Assembly: GCA_027491235.1 (NCBI GenBank)
Contig: JAIXWO010000017.1
Location: 1-37,039 of the forward strand
Direction of reading: 5' to 3'
Origin: Sphingomonadales bacterium
GTDB lineage: Bacteria; Pseudomonadota; Alphaproteobacteria; Sphingomonadales; Sphingomonadaceae
Length of the DNA stretch: 37,039 nt
Position numbers and translations under genes: made by a program. The notes below the pieces were generated by a model that was given only the letters and a program-made list of their open reading frames with translations, did no database searches and was not told the DNA's origin. This document shows, piece by piece, positions 32,858 to 37,039 of this stretch. How positions within the stretch are numbered: position 1 is the stretch's first letter; each line of letters opens with the position of its first letter.

Positions 32858-33628
32858 ATGATCAGTAAAAAAAATACATTTGCCGCTATTCACGACAAAA
32901 AACAGGGGAAAGCCAGTGATAAATGGGAGTCGTATCTTGAGTTCTACGACGAGCTGTTTACACCCCTGAAAAAAAATCCGATCACGATGCTGGAAATCGG
33001 CGTACAGAACGGAGGGTCGCTGGAAACTTATGCCGAGTATTTCACAAAAGGCAAAAAATTTGTGGGCTGCGATATCAACGAGCGCTGCAGGAATTTAAGT
33101 TACGAAGATGAGCGAATCGCAGTCGTGGTGGGAAACGCGAATACTGAAGCAGCAGCCAGTGAAATCCTTCAACACAGCAATGATTTTTCCATCATTATTG
33201 ATGATGGATCGCACGTATCTTTAGACATCATCAACTCATTTTTGATTTACTTCCCTGCCTTGCAACCAGGAGGCATTTACGTCATCGAAGATACTCATAC
33301 GCTTTACCATCAGGCTTTTGGCGGTGGAATTACCAATGAAAGATCTGCGATTGCTTTTTTCAAGAAACTTGTCGATGTCGTCAGCTTTGAGTGGTGGCAT
33401 GAAAGCTCCACGATTCAAACACATTTATCAACTTTTTTCTTGCAAAATATTCCGGAATTTATCACCGATGGATGGATTGAATCTGTAGAGTTTCGAAATT
33501 CGGTCATCGTGGTAAGAAAATCAAAAAAAGCCGGACATAACAAACTAGGGCAGCGCATCATCCGAGGCGCCGATTTCTCGGTTAACCCTCTGGACTCAGC
33601 GGCTATTCAGAATCACAAGCCATTCTGA
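32858..33628 (+). CDS. Class I SAM-dependent methyltransferase (CmcI/macrocin-type)
   Basis: The 256-aa protein has SAM motif I in MLEIGVQNGGSLETYAEYF (residues about 45-65), FVGCDINERC, and FSIIIDDGSHVSLDIINSF followed by LQPGGIYVIEDTHT. The IDDGSH...GGxYVIED signature is typical of the cephalosporin-hydroxylase/macrocin O-methyltransferase-like group, often sugar O-methyltransferases with a metal-binding Asp-Asp. GGAG lies 6 bases before the ATG. It ends the cassette that begins with the GT41 gene, so methylation of a transferred sugar is a reasonable guess. Confidence 0.85.
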   Translation: MISKKNTFAAIHDKKQGKASDKWESYLEFYDELFTPLKKNPITMLEIGVQNGGSLETYAEYFTKGKKFVGCDINERCRNLSYEDERIAVVVGNANTEAAASEILQHSNDFSIIIDDGSHVSLDIINSFLIYFPALQPGGIYVIEDTHTLYHQAFGGGITNERSAIAFFKKLVDVVSFEWWHESSTIQTHLSTFFLQNIPEFITDGWIESVEFRNSVIVVRKSKKAGHNKLGQRIIRGADFSVNPLDSAAIQNHKPF

Positions 33629-33660
33629 CCGGGCATGTAAATAAACCCGCTTATCAACTT

Positions 33661-33692
33661 CATTTCATGCCTAGGGAGACAGGCATGAAATG
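33661..33692. terminator. Perfect 12-bp inverted repeat between convergent genes
   Basis: CATTTCATGCCT (33661-33672) and its exact reverse complement (33681-33692) flank an 8-base loop. The site lies between the convergent methyltransferase and fliD genes, ending 33 bases from the fliD stop. No T-run follows on either strand, so it is at best a bidirectional barrier or 3'-end protecting hairpin. Confidence 0.45.
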
Positions 33693-33725
33693 CGTGGCAG
33701 CCAAAACTACTTCATTCCTAATGAA

Positions 33726-35879
33726 TTAATTTTTACTGCCGTTCATCGCATCAAATGAGGATTTCAGACGCGCCATCGTGCTATTGGCCTGGCCGACGAA
33801 GCCGTCGAGGATCGAAAAGGTCTTCGTATAGCGCTCGAGCAGTTTTTTCATCCGCTCATCCAGCTTTTCGAGATCTAGTTTGTAACGATCAACATCCTTT
33901 TGGGCACTGAACGCCTGCGATTGAATATACCCGGTTGGCCGACTGATCTCTGTGATGCGCTTCACCGCATCGCCAGCCAGACCCTGGGCAGCGCTTGTGA
34001 AAGAGCTTTTGGTCTCAGTATTGTTAGTAAGAAAAGTGACCACATCTTCAAAATTTTTTGAAGTCGCTTCGGAGAACTTACTTTGATCAAATTGTAAAAC
34101 ACCTGTTTTATCTACTGACACACCCAAGTCACGCAAGGCTCGATAACTTTTGCCTGGGGAGCGTGAGTCCTCAAGAAACAGTCCACGCAACTGGGTTTTT
34201 ACTAACCTGATCGTGGAGTCATTGGCCAAAGAACCGCTATAGACATCCTCAGGATCGTCTTTGTTTTTAGGGCCTGAAAGAATAGCAAAATCAGACATTG
34301 CATCATTGTATGATTTGACCAGAGCAGCAACTTTTTCCTTCAAGGCTGCGGTATCCCGACTTAATGTAATGACCGCAGGCGCGTTTGCCTGGGTTACATT
34401 CAGCAAATCAATTTTCAAGCCTGAGACGGCATCACTCACCACATTTTCAGAGCGAAAAATAGTTACTCCATCAATCACTAACTCGGCATCACCTGCAGAT
34501 TGAAGGCGATTTGAAAAATTGAGTGTGGTCGCTGAGGTTCTGGCTACATAAGCTTGCGACACTGTTTCAACAGGATCGGCTATCACGTCAGCTGAGATTT
34601 TGGTCGGGTCATCTGGCGTTATCGAAAATACTAGGCTTGCATCACCATCTGCCTCTGTGTAATCCGCTTGCAAACTGCCATCAGACCCTATTGAAAAACG
34701 TCCGGGTGCAGCAGCATTTAGCGCATCTTTAATATTTTGCGTAATATCAGTAGAATTAGCCGCGGCAGCAATAGGGATAGTTACGGGTGAAAAAGCGAGT
34801 GACCCACCGGGATTAATCGTGACAGTCCCGGCTTCAGTGGCATTACCAAACGTCCATTTTTGCTTCTTGGTGGCGCCTGTTGTTAGCTCAGCACCTGCAA
34901 CAAACGACCTGGTTGTGGCCACCCCGGTGATTGAATTCGACGCGTCGGTATAGACCTCGGTCGGCACATTTCCCTCGGTAGCCGCATAAGTTATGGTGAG
35001 GGTTCCATCGTTGTTATTTGTGAAAATCCGGCCGCTGCCTCCCGCTTTGAGCGCATCAGCATCAAGCGCGGCCTTTACTTTGGCGGCCACTGCCTCTTTC
35101 GTGTCACCTTGAGTAACGTTCACAGTGACCCCTGCGATCGCCAAGGATCCCGTATTCATGGCACCACGAAAACTAATAGTCTGCCGTTCACTGACTCCCG
35201 TACCATCGTCGGTCGTAAAGCTAAAACTGTTCTTCGCGCCCGTGGGACCGGTTACAACAATTTGGTAAGGGGAAGCGCTTCCATCGCCGGTATTGACCAG
35301 TTGAGCGTTCAAGCCAATATTGGCATCTTTAATCGCCTGAACAATTCCCTTGGGCGTGGTTTTCCCGTCCGGAATTTCGATACCTTGTGACTTGCCGTCC
35401 ATATTCAGACGCAAAATGAAGCGATTGCCGCTATTCAGGGAAACGGTTTCAGACGCAAATCTCGGCGACAAGCTACGCTGCGGTTGCGCCCGAGACTTTA
35501 CTTCGATCTCATGAACACCGGGTGAGGCGCCAGTGGTAGACGTCACCGTAACAGCCGATTGCAAGCTGCTGGTTGCGGTCACCAAGTCGACCTTGGAGGG
35601 TGACTGCAGTGATTCAAATGCTGTTTTGACCATATTCAGCGATGCCAGCATCGCTGAGTAACCAGATATTCTGGACTCACTTTTGGAAATATTTCGGTTG
35701 ATGCTGTCTACACGTGGTGCCTTTTCTGCATCCACCAGATTTTGGGCGAGCGAACCCATGTCGACGCCAGAGCCGGTACCCAGCTTGGTAATGAGACTGG
35801 TCGCAGCACTCTTTGTTGCCTTCGATGCTGCGCTAGTCGATGATGCTGAATTAGAAACTGATCCAGTCGTTAGTGCCAC
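33726..35879 (-). CDS. fliD: Flagellar cap protein FliD, enlarged
   Basis: FliD caps the filament and helps flagellin subunits insert. The 717-aa protein has the FliD N-terminal domain (ITKLGTGSGVDMGSLAQNLVDAEKAPRVDSINRNIS in pieces, residues about 30-70), a central TLNFSNRLQSAGDAELVIDG and the FliD C-terminal domain (ALKEKVAALVKSYNDAMSDF ... YTKTFSILDGFVGQANSTMARLKSSFDAM). Common FliD proteins have about 450-480 residues; the extra length is an insert with two related modules (about 34950-35155 and 34605-34840) also found in the giant flagellin. The start is GTG, with AAGGA 7 bases before it. A strong sigma-28 promoter lies 55 bases upstream. Confidence 0.95.
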   Translation of the reverse strand: MALTTGSVSNSASSTSAASKATKSAATSLITKLGTGSGVDMGSLAQNLVDAEKAPRVDSINRNISKSESRISGYSAMLASLNMVKTAFESLQSPSKVDLVTATSSLQSAVTVTSTTGASPGVHEIEVKSRAQPQRSLSPRFASETVSLNSGNRFILRLNMDGKSQGIEIPDGKTTPKGIVQAIKDANIGLNAQLVNTGDGSASPYQIVVTGPTGAKNSFSFTTDDGTGVSERQTISFRGAMNTGSLAIAGVTVNVTQGDTKEAVAAKVKAALDADALKAGGSGRIFTNNNDGTLTITYAATEGNVPTEVYTDASNSITGVATTRSFVAGAELTTGATKKQKWTFGNATEAGTVTINPGGSLAFSPVTIPIAAAANSTDITQNIKDALNAAAPGRFSIGSDGSLQADYTEADGDASLVFSITPDDPTKISADVIADPVETVSQAYVARTSATTLNFSNRLQSAGDAELVIDGVTIFRSENVVSDAVSGLKIDLLNVTQANAPAVITLSRDTAALKEKVAALVKSYNDAMSDFAILSGPKNKDDPEDVYSGSLANDSTIRLVKTQLRGLFLEDSRSPGKSYRALRDLGVSVDKTGVLQFDQSKFSEATSKNFEDVVTFLTNNTETKSSFTSAAQGLAGDAVKRITEISRPTGYIQSQAFSAQKDVDRYKLDLEKLDERMKKLLERYTKTFSILDGFVGQANSTMARLKSSFDAMNGSKN

Positions 35880-35933
35880 TTTGAGATCCTTTTATTCACG
35901 AAATCACCTACGACTAACACTGCCGGTGATTGG

Positions 35934-35960
35934 ATATCGGCCGATGAAGCATTTTCTTTA
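35934..35960 (-). promoter_or_regulatory. Sigma-28 (FliA) promoter of fliD
   Basis: The minus strand reads TAAAGAAA, 11 bases, GCCGATAT. It has the exact TAAA-N15-GCCGAT arrangement and 7 of 8 matches in the -10. It lies between flgL and fliD, about 55 bases before the fliD start. Confidence 0.9.
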
Positions 35961-35976
35961 GTCAAGCAGCTTATGC

Positions 35977-36900
35977 TCAACGTATGTAATCAAACAAATT
36001 CAGCTGCGAAATCTTCGCAAAGCTGCTTTGGGCTGCTTCGAGCGCCAGCATGTCCTTGTTCATTTTGGTAATTGCCTCAGCGTAGTCCGTATCCTCGGAC
36101 TGCGATAGCGTACTTTTCATACGCAGCATGTTTTCCTCTGCCAGATCAATCTGGTTGTCGAGCTTGTTGACTGATGCTCCAATACTGGCCAGGCTGTCCG
36201 ACAAACCCTGCTGCAAGGTTTCGACTTCACCTACTGCGCGGCGGATATTGACGCCGTTATTCGATTGCAGTGCGGCCGACAAATCGTCGATCACCTGAAA
36301 AAATCCCACGGCAACCGGTTTACCGTCATTACCCATACGTATCATTTTGTCGAAAGGACGTGTGCCAGCGCGATTGGTATCGACCGAAGATTGATCTGCA
36401 ATCCCTGCGACGCTGACAGTCTGATCGCCCGTGTAAACCAGCTTGCCATTTTCATCGGTGTCAAATGCTGCCTTACCAACCCGCGTGCCAGAGAAGATGT
36501 AATTGCCATCGATATCTTGGGTATTGGCCAGGGAAAGTAGCTGATCACGCAGCTGACGTATTTCTATGTCAATCGATTTACGGTCATTGGCGCCATAGGT
36601 GTCATTTCCGGCCTGTACAGTCAGTTCTTTCAGCCGAATCAGCACTGTGCTGGCGTTATCGACCGCTGTCTCCTGCTGCGACATCTTGTCTTTGATTTGA
36701 TTGATGGTGCTGACGTAGTTTTCCTGCCTGGTGATCGCTGATTTCAATCGGGTGATCTGCGCTGACTGATCCGGCGCATCACTAGCCTGGTTGATTTTTT
36801 TTGTCGTCGTCAGTTGCATCTGGGTTTTCGCAAGCCTGTCCTGCGTAATACCCATCTGCGCGATGGCACGATCAAACTTCAGATTGGTCGACATTTGCAT
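35977..36900 (-). CDS. flgL: Flagellar hook-filament junction protein FlgL
   Basis: FlgL (HAP3) joins hook-associated FlgK to the filament. The 307-aa length is normal. It is flagellin-like at both ends: STNLKFDRAIAQMGITQDRLAKTQMQLTTTKKINQASDAP in part, LKELTVQAGNDTYGANDRKSI and the conserved GNYIFSGTRV near residue 140, then EDTDYAEAITKMNKDMLALEAAQSSFAKISQLNLFDYI at the C-terminus in pieces. AAGGAG lies 9 bases before the ATG at 36900. The gene follows flgK after 16 bases, the usual flgKL arrangement. Confidence 0.95.
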   Translation of the reverse strand: MQMSTNLKFDRAIAQMGITQDRLAKTQMQLTTTKKINQASDAPDQSAQITRLKSAITRQENYVSTINQIKDKMSQQETAVDNASTVLIRLKELTVQAGNDTYGANDRKSIDIEIRQLRDQLLSLANTQDIDGNYIFSGTRVGKAAFDTDENGKLVYTGDQTVSVAGIADQSSVDTNRAGTRPFDKMIRMGNDGKPVAVGFFQVIDDLSAALQSNNGVNIRRAVGEVETLQQGLSDSLASIGASVNKLDNQIDLAEENMLRMKSTLSQSEDTDYAEAITKMNKDMLALEAAQSSFAKISQLNLFDYIR

Positions 36901-36916
36901 TACTTAGAACTCCTTG

Positions 36917-37039
36917 TTAGCGGCTGGCCTGGAGAATCGAATCGAACAGCGTTCCAGCGACCTGAATCGTTTTTGCAGCCGCCTGATACGCTTGCTGAAA
37001 CCGAATCAGGTCTGCAGCTTCGCCATCGAGCGTGACACC
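36917..37039 (-). CDS. flgK: Flagellar hook-associated protein FlgK, 3' end only
   Basis: The minus strand of the last 120 bases encodes VTLDGEAADLIRFQQAYQAA, then AKTIQVAGTLFDSIL and a stop at 36917-36919. This is the standard FlgK C-terminus (V-LDEEAA-LIRFQQAYQA-AKVI-TA--MFD-LL), the helix that packs with its N-terminus in the hook-filament junction. The gene continues beyond the window edge. It is directly upstream of flgL. Confidence 0.93.
   Translation of the reverse strand, partial: GVTLDGEAADLIRFQQAYQAAAKTIQVAGTLFDSILQASR

Overview
The window reads as a chromosomal flagellar-filament and flagellin-glycosylation locus of a polar-flagellated proteobacterium. A beta- or gamma-proteobacterium is most likely, from the gene families, the moderate GC content, the sigma-28 promoters of the form TAAA-N15-GCCGATAT and a sigma-54 (-24/-12) promoter. 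I cannot name the genus. No rRNA, tRNA or CRISPR array was seen.

Layout. (1) Positions 1-1653 hold two small toxin-antitoxin modules that look decayed. One is an AbiEi/DUF6088-type antitoxin gene with only a fragment of its AbiEii toxin left. The other is a Phd/VapB-VapC pair whose PIN toxin has Lys where the second catalytic acid should be. (2) Positions 1728-10833, minus strand, hold a divergent flagellin (about 697 aa), a three-gene Sel1/small-protein operon, a giant flagellin (1340 aa) and a small TPR-like gene behind a near-consensus sigma-54 promoter. A five-copy 22-bp tandem repeat at 4532-4641 resembles the ends of IS21-type elements. (3) Positions 11234-19791, plus strand, form one tightly overlapped operon for a pseudaminic-acid-type sugar: pseB, pseC, a sugar O-methyltransferase, pseF, pseG, a second methyltransferase, an FAD oxidoreductase, a WbqC-family gene and pseI. 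No pseH is present. (4) Positions 19811-24124, minus strand, hold a TPR-glycosyltransferase that is a candidate FlmG-like flagellin glycosyltransferase, the standard-looking flagellin fliC (644 aa) with a sigma-28 promoter and an intrinsic terminator, and flaG. (5) Positions 24507-29576 hold a 1689-aa protein built of 187 unbroken octapeptides, arranged in 7-, 17-, 24- and 31-octad higher-order units. (6) Positions 30080-33628, plus strand, hold a second modification cassette: an OGT/SPINDLY-type TPR-GT41 glycosyltransferase, an unrecognised protein and a methyltransferase. (7) Positions 33726-37039, minus strand, hold fliD (enlarged), flgL and the 3' end of flgK.

How it fits together (inference). 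The filament parts (FlgK and FlgL junction proteins, FliD cap, three flagellins, FlaG) are interleaved with two sugar-modification cassettes. CMP-pseudaminic acid or a methylated derivative would be made by the pse operon and placed on the Ser/Thr-rich flagellin surface domains by the TPR-glycosyltransferase. The GT41 enzyme could be a second modifier. The giant flagellin and FliD share an unusual surface module. The octapeptide protein sits among sigma-28 genes, has a candidate sigma-28 promoter and no signal peptide, so it may belong to the flagellar regulon.
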